DNA of 64,000 nucleotides from Citrobacter braakii (GCF_002075345.1 NZ_NAEW01000015.1:1-64000), one strand, 5' to 3'; counted from the stretch's first letter, positions 24,268-33,986 are shown. The notes: generated from the sequence alone by a model not told the origin. A program made the numbers and translations.

Positions 24268-25476
24268 TCAGTGACATCCTTCTGCATTTCGGGATTGCTT
24301 AGGAAAGACAAACAGTGCCACCAGTGGGGAAATAATCATCAGGGCAAAGACGTAAGTGAAACCTGTTGAAAATCCTCCCGTCATATCAACTGACCAGCCA
24401 ATCAACTGGCTGTTAATTGTCGCGATGATAAACGTACAGAACCAGAATGTGGACATCGCACTGGTTACAGTTTGTGTTGTGGCCTCTTTCAGCCCCTCCT
24501 TCGGGATTGAGAAAATAAAAGCGAACCAAGTGGCAAAGAGAGCCCCCGTCAAAAATGAACAAACTAGAATGACAATATCGCTGTCGGCAAAAAGCATCGC
24601 AAAAGTGGTGACTGCCATAAAAATACTGGTAATAAACATCCATGATTTATAGTGATAGCCACGATGTTTAAAATACGGGCCAGCCAGAGCTCCCAGCATA
24701 ATACCCACCTGGTTCACCGTACCGCTCAGGTGAGCATGTGAATCTGCTGGGAGATGGGCATATTTGGCGTAATACAGTGGCAGGAATGTGAACATAAATA
24801 CCATCATAATCATCGCCCCGGCATACTGCGCTATCATTCCCCAGACAATGCGGCTGAATACCACTGTTTTCAACGCCATCCACCTTTCTTTATGGTTGGT
24901 ATTTCCTGTTTCACTGTCGGTAGCTTTTTCGTCCTGAAAACAGACTGCCCAGATAACTCCGAGCACCAGTGTGATTACCCCATAAGCGGCCAGCAAATTA
25001 CCCCATCCATTTAATTGTATGGACAGCCAGGACGCAAGCGTTAACGCAACAATTGTCCCGACAATATTCGAGGTACAGTTAATACTGTTCAGCGTGGCTG
25101 CCATTTTTTTGTCGAAAAAACGAGCGACAGTGGGCACAAGAGAAACCAGACAGACAGCGCCACCAAGTCCGCCAAGAAAGCGGATAACCAGCAGAACAAT
25201 AAAATCACGGGTAAAGGGAATAAAGACTGACAGTCCAATCATCACACATCCCAGTAAATAGGATTTACGCGTTCCCAGTTTTGCCACCAGAACCGCCGTA
25301 CAAACGGAACCGACAATTTTGGCCCACAATATTACATTAGACATGAGTGCCGCCTGCGACACATCCACATGAAAATCCGTCATGATTTGCGGCATCACGG
25401 CTCCCGTTGTCGCCCAGGCTGCGCCGAATACCATATAAACCGCATACAGAACAAATTCAGTGATCCACTTTCTCAT
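24268..25476 (-). CDS. MFS transporter (NarK/CynX-like)
   Basis: A 402-residue protein with about twelve transmembrane segments, the MFS loop signature GTRKSYLLGCVM after TM2 (residues about 68-80) and a hydrophilic central loop (CFQDEKATDSETGNTNHKER). It resembles major facilitator permeases for small organic anions or nucleobases, but the substrate cannot be told. Its start overlaps the stop of pepT by four bases (ATGA type) and its ribosome site GAGGTCACC is inside pepT, so the two are co-translated. A shared role, such as export or uptake of peptides or amino acids, is a reasonable inference. It is followed by a decayed small ORF. Confidence 0.8.
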   Translation of the reverse strand: MRKWITEFVLYAVYMVFGAAWATTGAVMPQIMTDFHVDVSQAALMSNVILWAKIVGSVCTAVLVAKLGTRKSYLLGCVMIGLSVFIPFTRDFIVLLVIRFLGGLGGAVCLVSLVPTVARFFDKKMAATLNSINCTSNIVGTIVALTLASWLSIQLNGWGNLLAAYGVITLVLGVIWAVCFQDEKATDSETGNTNHKERWMALKTVVFSRIVWGMIAQYAGAMIMMVFMFTFLPLYYAKYAHLPADSHAHLSGTVNQVGIMLGALAGPYFKHRGYHYKSWMFITSIFMAVTTFAMLFADSDIVILVCSFLTGALFATWFAFIFSIPKEGLKEATTQTVTSAMSTFWFCTFIIATINSQLIGWSVDMTGGFSTGFTYVFALMIISPLVALFVFPKQSRNAEGCH

Positions 25477-26720
25477 GCGGTGACCTCACGGCAGCTCAGT
25501 TCAACCATCTCCAGCAGCATTTCTCCTGCCAGCCGCAATGACTCCACGGGCAAAAACTCCCGGGTTGAATGAAAGTTATGCGCGCCCGTGAAAATATTCA
25601 CGGTTGGCAGCCCCCTGGAAGTTATCACGCTGCCATCATAGCCACCACGCATGACCAAAGGCTTTGGCACAATCCCCAGGTTACGCATAGCCTGCTGAAC
25701 GTTTGCCAGAATGACAGGGTTTTTCTCCAGTTCAGGCCTGACATTGTCATAAATATCTGTAAGTTCTATATCCACTTTGTCTTCACCCCACCGTTGTTTC
25801 AGTTCACGGGTGAGATTCAGCAACATCGTTTTACGAGCCTGATACCCCTCTATTTCAAAATCACGTATCGCAATTTCAAGCGTTGCCCTGCCTGTATCTC
25901 CGGTAAGCTTGTGGGGCCAGTAATAACCTTCACGTCCTTCTGTATACTCAGGACGTTCTTTTTCCGGCAGGGCCGCAACCGCTTCTGTCGCTATGCACAG
26001 CGCATTAACCAGCTTTCCTTTGGCACTCATCGGATGCGCGGTGACCCCGATGAATGTCAGCAGCGCACTCCCGGCATACCAGTTCTCTGTGACATATTCT
26101 CCCACGCCACAACAATCCAGACAGATGCCGTAATCAGCATTCAGTCCGGCCACATCCAGTGCCTTTGCCCCCCGGATCCCGATTTCCTCATCAGGTAATA
26201 AAACCAGGCTGATATCGCCATGCTTAAACTCAGGATGGTCTGCCATATAGCGGAGCGCTTCAACTCCGGCGGCAATTGCAGCTTTGTCGTCTGCTCCCAG
26301 CAGACTGGTACCATCTGTGGTAATAATATCCTGTCCGGTATACGCCAGCAGTTCCTGATGTTCATCCGGGGAAAGGATTTCCCCGCTTCCGGGCAGGACG
26401 ATATCTCCGCCATCGTAATGGCTTATGCGAATGGCACGGGTATCACCGGTATGGTCAGGCGCGGTATCGAGATGAGCAAAAAAGACGATAGCGGGACAGC
26501 CGGAACGGTTGGCCGGTAATGTGATGGTGGTGATGGCATTCTCCCGGATATCCGTCCTTATGCTGCTGACTTCAGAAAACTCTCCTGCAACCAGTTGTGC
26601 CAGTCTGTACTGATTATCACAACTGGGAAGGTCCGGGCTGGAAGGGACAGATGTGGTGTTAATCAGTGTGTATCCGAGGAAAGTCTCAGTGATATGCTCT
26701 GCATTTATACGTTGTTTCAT
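25473..26720 (-). CDS. pepT: Peptidase T-like tripeptide aminopeptidase (M20B)
   Basis: A 415-residue zinc aminopeptidase. Motifs in order: FFAHLDTAPD (first metal His-x-Asp), GTSLLGADDKAAIAAGVEAL (bridging Asp with the DDK signature), LLPDEEIGIRGAKALD (general-base Glu and Glu ligand), DCCGVGEYVTENW and a C-terminal TVNIFTGAHNFHSTREF with the last His ligand. This is the full PepT set, and the length is that of E. coli PepT (408 residues). The enzyme removes the N-terminal residue from tripeptides in the cytoplasm. Here it is an accessory copy paired with an MFS transporter. It differs from chromosomal pepT in the N-terminal 30 residues. Intact. Confidence 0.88.
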   Translation of the reverse strand: MKQRINAEHITETFLGYTLINTTSVPSSPDLPSCDNQYRLAQLVAGEFSEVSSIRTDIRENAITTITLPANRSGCPAIVFFAHLDTAPDHTGDTRAIRISHYDGGDIVLPGSGEILSPDEHQELLAYTGQDIITTDGTSLLGADDKAAIAAGVEALRYMADHPEFKHGDISLVLLPDEEIGIRGAKALDVAGLNADYGICLDCCGVGEYVTENWYAGSALLTFIGVTAHPMSAKGKLVNALCIATEAVAALPEKERPEYTEGREGYYWPHKLTGDTGRATLEIAIRDFEIEGYQARKTMLLNLTRELKQRWGEDKVDIELTDIYDNVRPELEKNPVILANVQQAMRNLGIVPKPLVMRGGYDGSVITSRGLPTVNIFTGAHNFHSTREFLPVESLRLAGEMLLEMVELSCREVTA

Positions 26721-26806
26721 GACGCGTTACTCACATGCTGATGAATTTATAAAAACCTCTCCCCCGCAGGGAAAAATAATTTCCTTATTTCCAGGGCTGA
26801 CAGGTG

Positions 26807-27166
26807 TCACTTTCTGTTAATGTAAAAAATATCACCGGATATGGCTCTGATAATCACGCCCACGTCATCTGTCACCATCACGTATGTGCCATCCATCCAG
26901 GTCCAGTGGCTTCCCGGTACTGGTGGGGGCAGATTCCTGAGCCACCATGCTTTAATAATATAGGGTGTCGTCAGATAAATATCTGGGACAATATCCCCCG
27001 GTTCGTAATAGTGATAATCAGCAATAAAATGGTTCAGTTCATATTGTCGGATATCTCTGTTCTGAACATCTTCCCGGGTTGCCTCACCTGAGCGTTCCGC
27101 CCCACGGGACAGAACAGGCAGCCCGCCGACACTGAGCAAAAACAGACACAACATTATTTTTTTCAT
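26807..27166 (-). CDS. RcnB-like periplasmic protein
   Basis: A 119-residue protein with a signal peptide (MKKIMLCLFLLSVGGLPVLS) and a C-terminal domain of the RcnB family: LPPPVPGSHWTWMDGTYVMV followed by GVIIRAIS-DI. RcnB proteins are periplasmic, and the E. coli member helps hold nickel and cobalt homeostasis; many relatives have no tested function. A central Tyr-rich stretch (HFIADYHYYEPGDIVPDIYL) is also typical. The GGGGAATTA ribosome site is good. It begins a run of leftward accessory genes unrelated to metal transport, so a nickel role is not implied by context. Confidence 0.7.
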   Translation of the reverse strand: MKKIMLCLFLLSVGGLPVLSRGAERSGEATREDVQNRDIRQYELNHFIADYHYYEPGDIVPDIYLTTPYIIKAWWLRNLPPPVPGSHWTWMDGTYVMVTDDVGVIIRAISGDIFYINRK

Positions 27167-27251
27167 TAATTCCCCTGCACCGGAGTTTATCAGCCGTTTC
27201 AGGTCTGTCGCTTTCGGTAAAATCCCTGTATGAACGTCGGGTTTATTTCTC

Positions 27252-27653
27252 TTACCCGGACAGCCAGCCTTTTATTGTCTGCAGCAATGCCATCACGGAT
27301 GACAGTAAAAAAAGAATCATCAGAACAATACTCAGTACCGTCCACACACGCCTGTTGTAAGGAGCATTATTCTCCCTGGCGGACTTACTCTCCGTTTCCG
27401 GACAATACGCCCCCTGTCTGATATCGTTCAGAACAGACCGGGCAGCGTCCAGATCCTGCTGTTTCACCAGAAGCTTCACGCCTCCCACCGCCTGCGCCTG
27501 TAACGGGTTATTCCAGACAACATGCTCGTCCAGCAGCATGACCGCTATCCCTTCTGATTCAAGACGTCCGGCCACAATACTGGCCTCAACGGGAGAAAGA
27601 TATTGCTCCAGCAGGATAAACTCCCCCCGCTCCGGATGAATATTCCACATCAT
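27252..27653 (-). CDS. DUF2007 domain protein with C-terminal membrane helix
   Basis: A 133-residue protein: residues 10-75 match DUF2007 (putative signal-transducing domain; LLEQYLSPVEASIVAGRLES ... GIAVMLLDEHV ... GGVKLLVKQQDLDAARSVLN), a linker follows, and residues about 105-127 form one membrane segment (VWTVLSIVLMILFLLSSVMA). The ferredoxin-like fold is usually thought to be regulatory and to bind a small ligand. The second Met (27650) has the better ribosome spacing. Part of the leftward accessory gene run. Confidence 0.75.
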   Translation of the reverse strand: MMWNIHPERGEFILLEQYLSPVEASIVAGRLESEGIAVMLLDEHVVWNNPLQAQAVGGVKLLVKQQDLDAARSVLNDIRQGAYCPETESKSARENNAPYNRRVWTVLSIVLMILFLLSSVMALLQTIKGWLSG

Positions 27654-27758
27654 GCCTCCCTGTCATATACCCTGAATGAGATGTACGGTTTCCTTATCAT
27701 CCACTCTGCTCTTCCGCTACCGATAAATAATTCACGCCAGGGGCAGCATTATCTGACT

Positions 27759-28385
27759 TCATTCACAGCGATATACCGGTATACCACGCGTCGTTCCGGT
27801 AATATTATCCGATACTATTTTCCCCGCAGTGGCTATCCGCATCCCCGCTTTTCTCAGTCTCAGTACGTCCGCCGCAAGACGCTGGCAGCCAAACCAGAAA
27901 AGCCCGTCCAGCGCCGTCACTTCCAGACCCGATGTCAGCGCCCGTTCCAGACGTTTCAGAGGGACTTTTACCTCTCTGGCAATCTGCCGGTAAGGCGCTT
28001 CAGTACTGCCGGTCGATGTCATCCGCCGGATACGGTGTGACAGATGATAATGAAATTCATCCGGTACCCCGCTGATATCAGACTGCAGACTGTAGACACA
28101 GCCAAAACGTTTACCATTGAAGCGCACATTTTTCTGACTCAACGGCAGATTTTCCCGCAATCCGGCAATCAACTGGGGAGCGCGGGTAAGCAACAGCCGG
28201 AAGGGCAGTTCAAAACTGGTCACATAATCCACGCTAAGCAGAGCAATACGCAGACGTTCCTCCGGTACCGCCTGCTGTTCCCGACACGCCTGAAGCACCT
28301 CCGCCCACTGACGAGTGAGATGTGCTGGTTCACCGGTTTCCATAAAACAGTACTTTTCTGTCTGATAATTAATATCTGATGTCAC
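27759..28385 (-). CDS. Hypothetical protein with HTH-like C-terminus
   Basis: A 208-residue leftward protein starting at GTG behind GGAAG. The middle holds a conserved-looking segment FNGKRFGCVYSLQSDISGVP, and the last third contains EAPYRQIAREVKVPLKRLER, a helix-turn-helix-like pattern, then ADVLRLRKAGMRIATAGKIV ... TRGIPVYRC, typical of the wing of helix-turn-helix regulators that choose between helical and strand pairs. It may be a DNA-binding regulator of the surrounding accessory genes. No family name can be given with confidence. Confidence 0.5.
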   Translation of the reverse strand: MTSDINYQTEKYCFMETGEPAHLTRQWAEVLQACREQQAVPEERLRIALLSVDYVTSFELPFRLLLTRAPQLIAGLRENLPLSQKNVRFNGKRFGCVYSLQSDISGVPDEFHYHLSHRIRRMTSTGSTEAPYRQIAREVKVPLKRLERALTSGLEVTALDGLFWFGCQRLAADVLRLRKAGMRIATAGKIVSDNITGTTRGIPVYRCE

Positions 28386-28501
28386 CAGAGTATCTTCCGG
28401 TTATCTGTATCATTGCCGTTCAGGTTATCATCTGCCCGGATACTGTCCACTGTCCCCCGGCCGGGCGTTCATTTTACCGGGCGGGGCCTGCCTGCTGCAT
28501 T

Positions 28502-30328
28502 TTAAGGCAGACCGCTATTCTGAAGTGTCTGTAAGTCCATTTCTGCAAATTCTGCCAGATGTCGGCTTATGCTGTTTTCCCGGTAACACGTCACCAGCAG
28601 TTCCCGGGTTGTTCGTGTAAAAGCCACATATAATGCAGGGATGGCTTCTCCCTCATCATCTGCTCCCTGATGCACAAAAGAGGCATTGATGACAGCCACA
28701 AAAGGAAACTCCAGTCCTTTGCTGCTCTGAAAGGTTAATAAATGCACAACATTATCCTTGTGGGAATAATGCTTTTTATCTGCTGACGTGAAACTGATAA
28801 CGAAAGGGATCCCCCGCTCTTCCAGTACTTCAGTCAAACGCTGAGCCGAAAACCGTGTCGGACACAACACCGCCATATCCCCCCAGCGCCCGGTAAGGGC
28901 ATATTTTTGTCCAAGCCAGTCAGCGACATAAAACGCCTCTTCTTCGGCAGAGGTACACTGCATAATGTCCGGCGCTTTTCCCTTATCGCCGCAGGCCTCT
29001 GGCAATACCAGCGGAACCTCCTGATTACGGTGTTTTTCAAAATAGTCACGTGAGAAGGCGTATGCAAAACTGAGGATACATTCAGGGTTACGATAATTAA
29101 CGCGAAGAACCGAGGTTCGCCCCTGAGCCTGAATCCCCACGCTTGCCAGCGAGAAGTTCAGCGCACGCTCACGGCGGTAAAGTGACTGAGCATCATCATA
29201 CATCAGCAGTAAAGAACGTTTACTGTTATCAAACAGCCGGGCAATAAGGGCCAGCCATCTGCGGTCAAAATCGTGCCCTTCATCAATCAGAACGGCATCA
29301 TAGCCGGTATCCGTTACCACGCCTGTGTCAACGGCACTTTCCAGGGCTGCAAAACTGTTATCAAACCAGGGGCCTTCACGACTGACTGTAAGACTGAATT
29401 TACGTGCAGCAACGCCACACCAGTCATGAAAGTGGTATACATGCACTTTTTGCGACAACCCTTTATCAGCGATGCACTCCCGGATGTAGTTTGCCAGCGT
29501 AATATTGAAACAAAGCACCAGAACGGGACGTTCCGAGTTCTCTGCAAGGTACTGGCAACGGTACAGTAAAATCAGCGTTTTTCCCGAACCGGCAACACCA
29601 TGGATGACCCTGTGGCCCTCCCCGATATTACGCGCCAGAAGTTCCTGCTGGATATCCATCACTTTCAGTAGGTTATTGTCTGATTTTTTGGCCGGTATCG
29701 CGATTTCAGGAAAAAGGTGCCTGCGAATAATATCCCGTGTTAAAGGAGAAATGGCTGGCCGAAAACGGGTGGTAAACAGACCCGCGATTTTGTTCCGGAA
29801 CGCCTGCGGTGAAACCGATTCCGTCATTTCATCCTGGCAAATCGTCAGGGCCTCCGGAAACACTGCTTCAACGGCGCCGTCAGCAGAAAGCGCGTTCAGT
29901 TGCTGCCTTGTGATATTCGTAAACACCACTCCGTATGCCCATGCCAGATTAAGTTTACCCTGATATAAGCCCGTCTGTTGCAGGCGGGGATCCTGAGATA
30001 ACATGTCAGCTGTTGCGCAGGCGTATTCCCTGACCTGAACCAGCGGATTCTTTTCTCGTTTTGAGCCCTGCCCAGTGTCCAGGATAACCGTCAGGGGATC
30101 AGCATGACAGAAAGTACTTCTCCGCCAGTCCTTGACCTCAAGGAATATCAGTCCTAAGGATGGATCGATGATCACAAAATCCGGATGCTGGTATTGTCTC
30201 CCCACCGGAATGTCATACCAGATCAGACAGTCATCACCGAGATGCGTTTCCAGGCGCTGGGCGACGCGTCGTTCTCCCCAGGTCATTCTTTGGGAGCTCT
30301 GCGCCAGAGAAGTCATCAGTTTTGCCAT
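28502..30328 (-). CDS. NERD-domain nuclease fused to UvrD-like SF1 helicase
   Basis: A 608-residue protein. N-terminal NERD nuclease domain (about 15-130; WGERRVAQRLETHLGDDCLI, HPDFVIIDPSLGLIFLEVKD, with D...ExK residues), then an SF1A helicase: Walker A GVAGSGKTLILLYR, DAVLIDEGHDF as Walker B, YDDAQSLY, LRVNYRNPECIL, LLTFQSSKGLEF and ALYVAFTRTTRELLV. NERD-helicase fusions are frequent on mobile elements and in defence islands; the substrate is DNA by family inference. All core helicase motifs appear intact. Positioned inside the accessory gene run, about 170 bases after the HTH-like gene. Confidence 0.85.
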   Translation of the reverse strand: MAKLMTSLAQSSQRMTWGERRVAQRLETHLGDDCLIWYDIPVGRQYQHPDFVIIDPSLGLIFLEVKDWRRSTFCHADPLTVILDTGQGSKREKNPLVQVREYACATADMLSQDPRLQQTGLYQGKLNLAWAYGVVFTNITRQQLNALSADGAVEAVFPEALTICQDEMTESVSPQAFRNKIAGLFTTRFRPAISPLTRDIIRRHLFPEIAIPAKKSDNNLLKVMDIQQELLARNIGEGHRVIHGVAGSGKTLILLYRCQYLAENSERPVLVLCFNITLANYIRECIADKGLSQKVHVYHFHDWCGVAARKFSLTVSREGPWFDNSFAALESAVDTGVVTDTGYDAVLIDEGHDFDRRWLALIARLFDNSKRSLLLMYDDAQSLYRRERALNFSLASVGIQAQGRTSVLRVNYRNPECILSFAYAFSRDYFEKHRNQEVPLVLPEACGDKGKAPDIMQCTSAEEEAFYVADWLGQKYALTGRWGDMAVLCPTRFSAQRLTEVLEERGIPFVISFTSADKKHYSHKDNVVHLLTFQSSKGLEFPFVAVINASFVHQGADDEGEAIPALYVAFTRTTRELLVTCYRENSISRHLAEFAEMDLQTLQNSGLP

Positions 30329-30813
30329 AATTATTTTCCGTTTAAATACACGTTAACAACCACACCTGGATCCGGGAATAAATTTTTCAGCCTGCCCGGA
30401 TGACACTACCGCAAAACGATAATACTGTCGCTCCGGTAATATATGCGGTTATCAGGCCCGCCGGATAAATACGTCTCACAGGTTTCGCTGGCCACGAGGG
30501 TATAACCCCCGACTCACCGCCACATATGCTACCGCCCGTCGCTGTAAACCAGAGCGCATAAGGTACAGTTAACCCGGTTTTCAGAATGTTTTTCTTTCAG
30601 ACATTCCCTGATTTCTATCCCGGGAATAACCGGTGCAGGGAATAAAAAATCCTTCTTATCATTCAGAACTGGCATCAGCGCCATTCGCCTGAAACAAAAA
30701 AAGTTTCTCCCCGGCAGGGGACACTTTTCAACTAAAATAAGTTAACGTAATGTAAAAAGTCCTCAGAGATAACCGGGTTCCATGGCAGTGTGTATCTCAT
30801 TTTCTCAGCCTCT
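30329..30813. other. Intergenic region with one doubtful 51-codon ORF
   Basis: A leftward frame at 30529-30684 (MALMPVLNDKKDFLFPAPVI ... NCTLCALVYSDGR) lacks a clear ribosome site, so it is not called as a gene. A hairpin TCTCCCCGGCAGGGGACA lies near 30710. Nothing else is recognised. Confidence 0.4.
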
Positions 30814-31428
30814 CTACCCACTGACATCATCAGAACACAACAGGGGGGCACTACAACCCGGCGCATGACTGTGATAAACCAGCACCAGATCCGTGTTACG
30901 CCACAGGCTGGCCGGCGTTATCGTCCGCCGGCTACATGGAATGGATCCCAGAAACCAGCATTTCCAGAATGTCAGTCGTGCTTCAGGGTTGTTCTGCAAC
31001 AGTTCGCCGAAGGTCTCAATTTTCCCCACCCGGACAGACAGGGCTTCATGGCAGATATCAAACACAAACTTTGAGCAGAACTGCCGGGAAGAGTCATAGC
31101 TGAATCCGGTATGGTAAAGCTTATGCAGACGGGGGTTTACCTGAAGCAACACATCATGCTTTTGCGCCTCAGTCAGTCCCCCCTTCAGTCGTTTCACGGC
31201 ATAGTGTTTTCCGGCGGAACGACGGATAAAACGTGACAAAGTGGTTACCGTGGAAAACGGCACCCGGCTTTCTGCCACCAGGTAATCCTCTCCATTATGC
31301 CCCGTGATCATACCGACATGATTACACCAGCACCGGGAGGCATCCGATACCGACCTGAATAATGAGGTCCCGATACAGGTAAAAACGATATCACCGGTCT
31401 CATACCTGACCGGATAATTTATACACAT
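30814..31428 (-). CDS. YebB-like permuted papain-fold hydrolase
   Basis: A 204-residue protein highly similar in wording to E. coli Yeb[78 protein letters not shown] and TPASLW. YebB/YiiX proteins are NlpC/P60-like permuted cysteine hydrolases; the likely catalytic Cys is in RQFCSKF and the His in NHVGM. The physiological substrate is not known. The ribosome site AGGAGTGAT fits. Intact, with a divergent C-terminal tail ([17 protein letters not shown]). Confidence 0.85.
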   Translation of the reverse strand: MCINYPVRYETGDIVFTCIGTSLFRSVSDASRCWCNHVGMITGHNGEDYLVAESRVPFSTVTTLSRFIRRSAGKHYAVKRLKGGLTEAQKHDVLLQVNPRLHKLYHTGFSYDSSRQFCSKFVFDICHEALSVRVGKIETFGELLQNNPEARLTFWKCWFLGSIPCSRRTITPASLWRNTDLVLVYHSHAPGCSAPLLCSDDVSG

Positions 31429-31495
31429 ATCACTCCTCCGGTTATCTGAAAGTATCTGACACCGAACGGGACGCTAAAGCAGACCCGTTTTCTGC

Positions 31496-31993
31496 TCACC
31501 GGCGTGACGACGGTCTGCCCCGGAATGTCACCGCCGGGAGACGGAGACTCCTCACCACAACGGTTCCGGCCAGTTTGTCATGCCACCCCTGCTTACGGCG
31601 GTCGAAGGCGATCCAGAAAAAGCCGAGGCCCAGGGGAACTGTCGACACAAAATACCCCAGATAACGCCCGATATATTGCCCGGTACTGGCGGGACAGCCG
31701 CTTTCAGCATCAAGTACCCGTAATCTCAGCGCCATCTTTCCGGGCGTGGCCTGGAACCCCCGCCACAGAATGACCGTCAGAACAGCCGGCACAATCCAGT
31801 TTATTGCCACATCCGCAGGCCCCCGGAATAAGCGGTCACTCAGGAAATAATCCGTACCATAAAACGTTATCGTGACCGGCAACAAAATCAGTGAAAAAAA
31901 CAGGCTGTCAACCAGACATGCGCCTGTTCTCAGCCAGAATCCCGCATATTCATACTCAGGTTGTTCTTCGGGTCGTGCGTTCTGGTTCTGCAT
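31496..31993 (-). CDS. RDD family membrane protein
   Basis: A 165-residue membrane protein with the RDD domain: YAGFWLRTGACLVDSLFFSL (here R...D with the second Asp conserved), a middle helix (AINWIVPAVLTVILWRGFQA) and GKMALRLRVLDAESGCP ... YFVSTVPLGLGFFWIAFDRR KQGWHDKLAGTVVV. RDD proteins are small three- to four-helix inner-membrane proteins, some linked to Na+ or H+ movement; this one has no assigned role. It follows yebB-like and precedes a small acidic gene in the same direction. Confidence 0.8.
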   Translation of the reverse strand: MQNQNARPEEQPEYEYAGFWLRTGACLVDSLFFSLILLPVTITFYGTDYFLSDRLFRGPADVAINWIVPAVLTVILWRGFQATPGKMALRLRVLDAESGCPASTGQYIGRYLGYFVSTVPLGLGFFWIAFDRRKQGWHDKLAGTVVVRSLRLPAVTFRGRPSSRR

Positions 31994-32145
31994 ACGCTGT
32001 ATTTACTCCACAGAAAACGTTCACAGGTTATCTGTCCTGTATGGTCTGCAACGCTCAGGCTTATTCTGCTTTATCATTAAAAACGGCATCAGGACGGCTC
32101 CCGAAATCTGAAGAACAGGTATCCGTACCGAATGCCGGAAAACCA

Positions 32146-32361
32146 TTACAAGGTGATATCGTCGTTATCTGTTTCTCCGGCATCCCAGGTAAATGACGCA
32201 AGCCAGAACCGGTATCTTTCAAGAAACCATTCCCGCTGTCTGTCATCCATATTTCCCGTGACGGCAGCCATGTTAACCGCCCTCCCCTGTCCTGCCATCT
32301 GCGCAAAGGTAATGGCAAGGAATTCAAAATTACTGAACGCATAAATGTCTGTATCCTTCAT
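32146..32361 (-). CDS. Small acidic hypothetical protein, 71 aa
   Basis: A leftward 71-residue frame starting MKDTDIYAFSNFEFLAITFA, aromatic-rich and ending in an acidic tail (DAGETDNDDITL). It contains NMAAVTGNMDDRQREWFLER YRFWLASF, a helical segment. A GGGGGC site lies before the ATG. It is placed between the RDD and omptin genes and is not recognised; a cytoplasmic plasmid protein is the best description. Confidence 0.5.
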   Translation of the reverse strand: MKDTDIYAFSNFEFLAITFAQMAGQGRAVNMAAVTGNMDDRQREWFLERYRFWLASFTWDAGETDNDDITL

Positions 32362-32449
32362 ACCCAGCCCCCTCTGGCCGGACCGAAACTGCCTGATGAC
32401 CGGACATCCGACAATAACTGCGCGATGAGCCAGCCATCAGACTTATCCG

Positions 32450-33427
32450 TCAGAAGTAATATTTCAGTCCTGCCGTCACGTTATATGACGAACTTTCAAT
32501 GCCTGATGCATTCTGGTAATAAGCCACTTCCCCGGTATCATGTGACGTCGCCGTTTCATTTCCTTTTCCGTTGGTTACCCGCACCCACTCGCCTTCAATA
32601 AAGACCTTTGCTTGTGGCGTGATGTAATATCCGATATCCGCTGACACAGAATAAAAATCTGAATCACGATTTGTATCCCTGAAGGTGATATTACGTAAAT
32701 AATGCTCGTCGGTGTCGGACGCCCTGACCCAGTGACTGTATTTAAATGCAGTGTTCATCTCAATATTATGATAACGGTATCCGCCCGTCAGTCCGATATA
32801 AGGCATTTTAAACTGCAACTTATAGCCAATTCCTTTCCCGTCAGGAAGGTCACCCTGGACAAGTCCATTCCAGTAACTGTAATATCCGCCATGCGCATCC
32901 CATTTATAATCTGTTTGCTGCCAGCCAGCCATCAGACCCAGACGCCATATATTATTATTCACGCCCCAGACCGTGGCATTCACATCCCAGAAACTGGCTG
33001 AACGTAACTTCGTCGGTGATTCAGAAATATGGGAATAGCCGTCCTGATGCGGGAGCATCCAGTCCCGGTCAACCATGTCACTTGCTCCGTGACTGCCCGC
33101 GGTCACCCATCCCGATGCGCCAAGCCTCACCCACGGGGATAAATCCCAGTCAATATTCCCTTTCAGGATGGGCGCATTTTTAAATTTCCAGTCCAGCTGG
33201 CTGAGTCTGCGTCCATTGTCATACACCCTTTCCTTCGCACTGCCGCTCAGCATTCCGACAGATAAACCGGCAGAGACTTTTTCCGGCGTGAACCACTCCG
33301 CGAGCGCGGCCTTCTCTGACGCATCCAGAAATCCGTCATTATTCTCCGCCAGGGAACCTGCCTGCACAGCCCCGGTCATCAGAACACCACTACTGAACAA
33401 AATAATTGCTGATAGATATTTTCTCAT
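32450..33427 (-). CDS. Omptin outer-membrane protease
   Basis: A 325-residue protein with signal peptide (MRKYLSAIILFSSGVLMTGA VQA) and the omptin ten-stranded barrel. The catalytic pairs are present: DMVDRDWM (Asp120, Asp122) and SDTDEHY (Asp240, His242). The signature GLMAGWQQTDYKW, MPYIGLTGGYRYH and C-terminal GLKYYF also fit. The frame is open for 54 more codons, but AGGA eight bases before the ATG at 33427 and the proper signal peptide set the start. Omptins cleave between basic residues of host proteins and antimicrobial peptides; closest relatives are OmpT, Pla and the plasmid-borne SopA/Kop group. It follows the pilus operon in the same direction. Confidence 0.9.
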   Translation of the reverse strand: MRKYLSAIILFSSGVLMTGAVQAGSLAENNDGFLDASEKAALAEWFTPEKVSAGLSVGMLSGSAKERVYDNGRRLSQLDWKFKNAPILKGNIDWDLSPWVRLGASGWVTAGSHGASDMVDRDWMLPHQDGYSHISESPTKLRSASFWDVNATVWGVNNNIWRLGLMAGWQQTDYKWDAHGGYYSYWNGLVQGDLPDGKGIGYKLQFKMPYIGLTGGYRYHNIEMNTAFKYSHWVRASDTDEHYLRNITFRDTNRDSDFYSVSADIGYYITPQAKVFIEGEWVRVTNGKGNETATSHDTGEVAYYQNASGIESSSYNVTAGLKYYF

Positions 33428-33470
33428 TTTCATTTTCCTGTTAAGACTGCCATACCTATTTTTATTGTCG

Positions 33471-33968
33471 TCACCCTGCCCACTGATGCTTATTTTCCCC
33501 GTGTTTGAGTTTCCGGTACACGGTGTATATTTTTCTGGCATAGGCCATTCGCCTGAAATGCTGTTTCGGTGTCCCTGCAAAGCCGGCATTATAAGCGCCG
33601 ACCGCCTCCCAGGTGGGTCCCCACTTATTAAAAGCCTGAGCCAGAATCAGCGCGCCACTGTATATATTGATACAGATATCCGAGACCAGTAACTCCCGGT
33701 CAATACCCCGTTTCTTCATATTTCCCAGATGCTGGGAATCAATCTGCATCAGCCCCATGCCATAGCCAGTACCGGGGTTTTTACCTATGGCGTCATAATT
33801 GAGTCGGGATTCCTGCCAGGCGATGGCCCGTAATAAATCTGGGTCAATACCCGCATCCTTTCCGGCCATATCAAAACAATCTGCTGCCATGGCATAATGG
33901 CTGATAACAAGCAGACATAATCCGACCGGCACGGAACGGAAATATTTATATGGTGTCAGTATATTCAT
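33471..33968 (-). CDS. Type IV pilus lytic transglycosylase (CofT/PilT-like)
   Basis: A 165-residue protein with signal peptide (ending about AMAAD) and a SLT domain: DPDLLRAIAWQESRLNYDAI with catalytic Glu in WQES, GTGYGMGLMQID, and VGAYNAGF. This is the VirB1/IpgF/PilT-type transglycosylase that opens peptidoglycan for pilus assembly. In the CFA/III cluster the equivalent gene (cofT) sits near the start; here it is the last gene, 17 bases after a 56-residue ORF. It is about 40 bases upstream of the omptin gene. Confidence 0.85.
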   Translation of the reverse strand: MNILTPYKYFRSVPVGLCLLVISHYAMAADCFDMAGKDAGIDPDLLRAIAWQESRLNYDAIGKNPGTGYGMGLMQIDSQHLGNMKKRGIDRELLVSDICINIYSGALILAQAFNKWGPTWEAVGAYNAGFAGTPKQHFRRMAYARKIYTVYRKLKHGENKHQWAG

Positions 33969-33986
33969 ATACAGTGACCCTTTGTT

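Noticed and set aside
25569-26198. A 209-codon plus-strand frame opposite pepT
   Set aside because: pepT has the full set of M20B metal motifs on the minus strand; the other frame has no family features.
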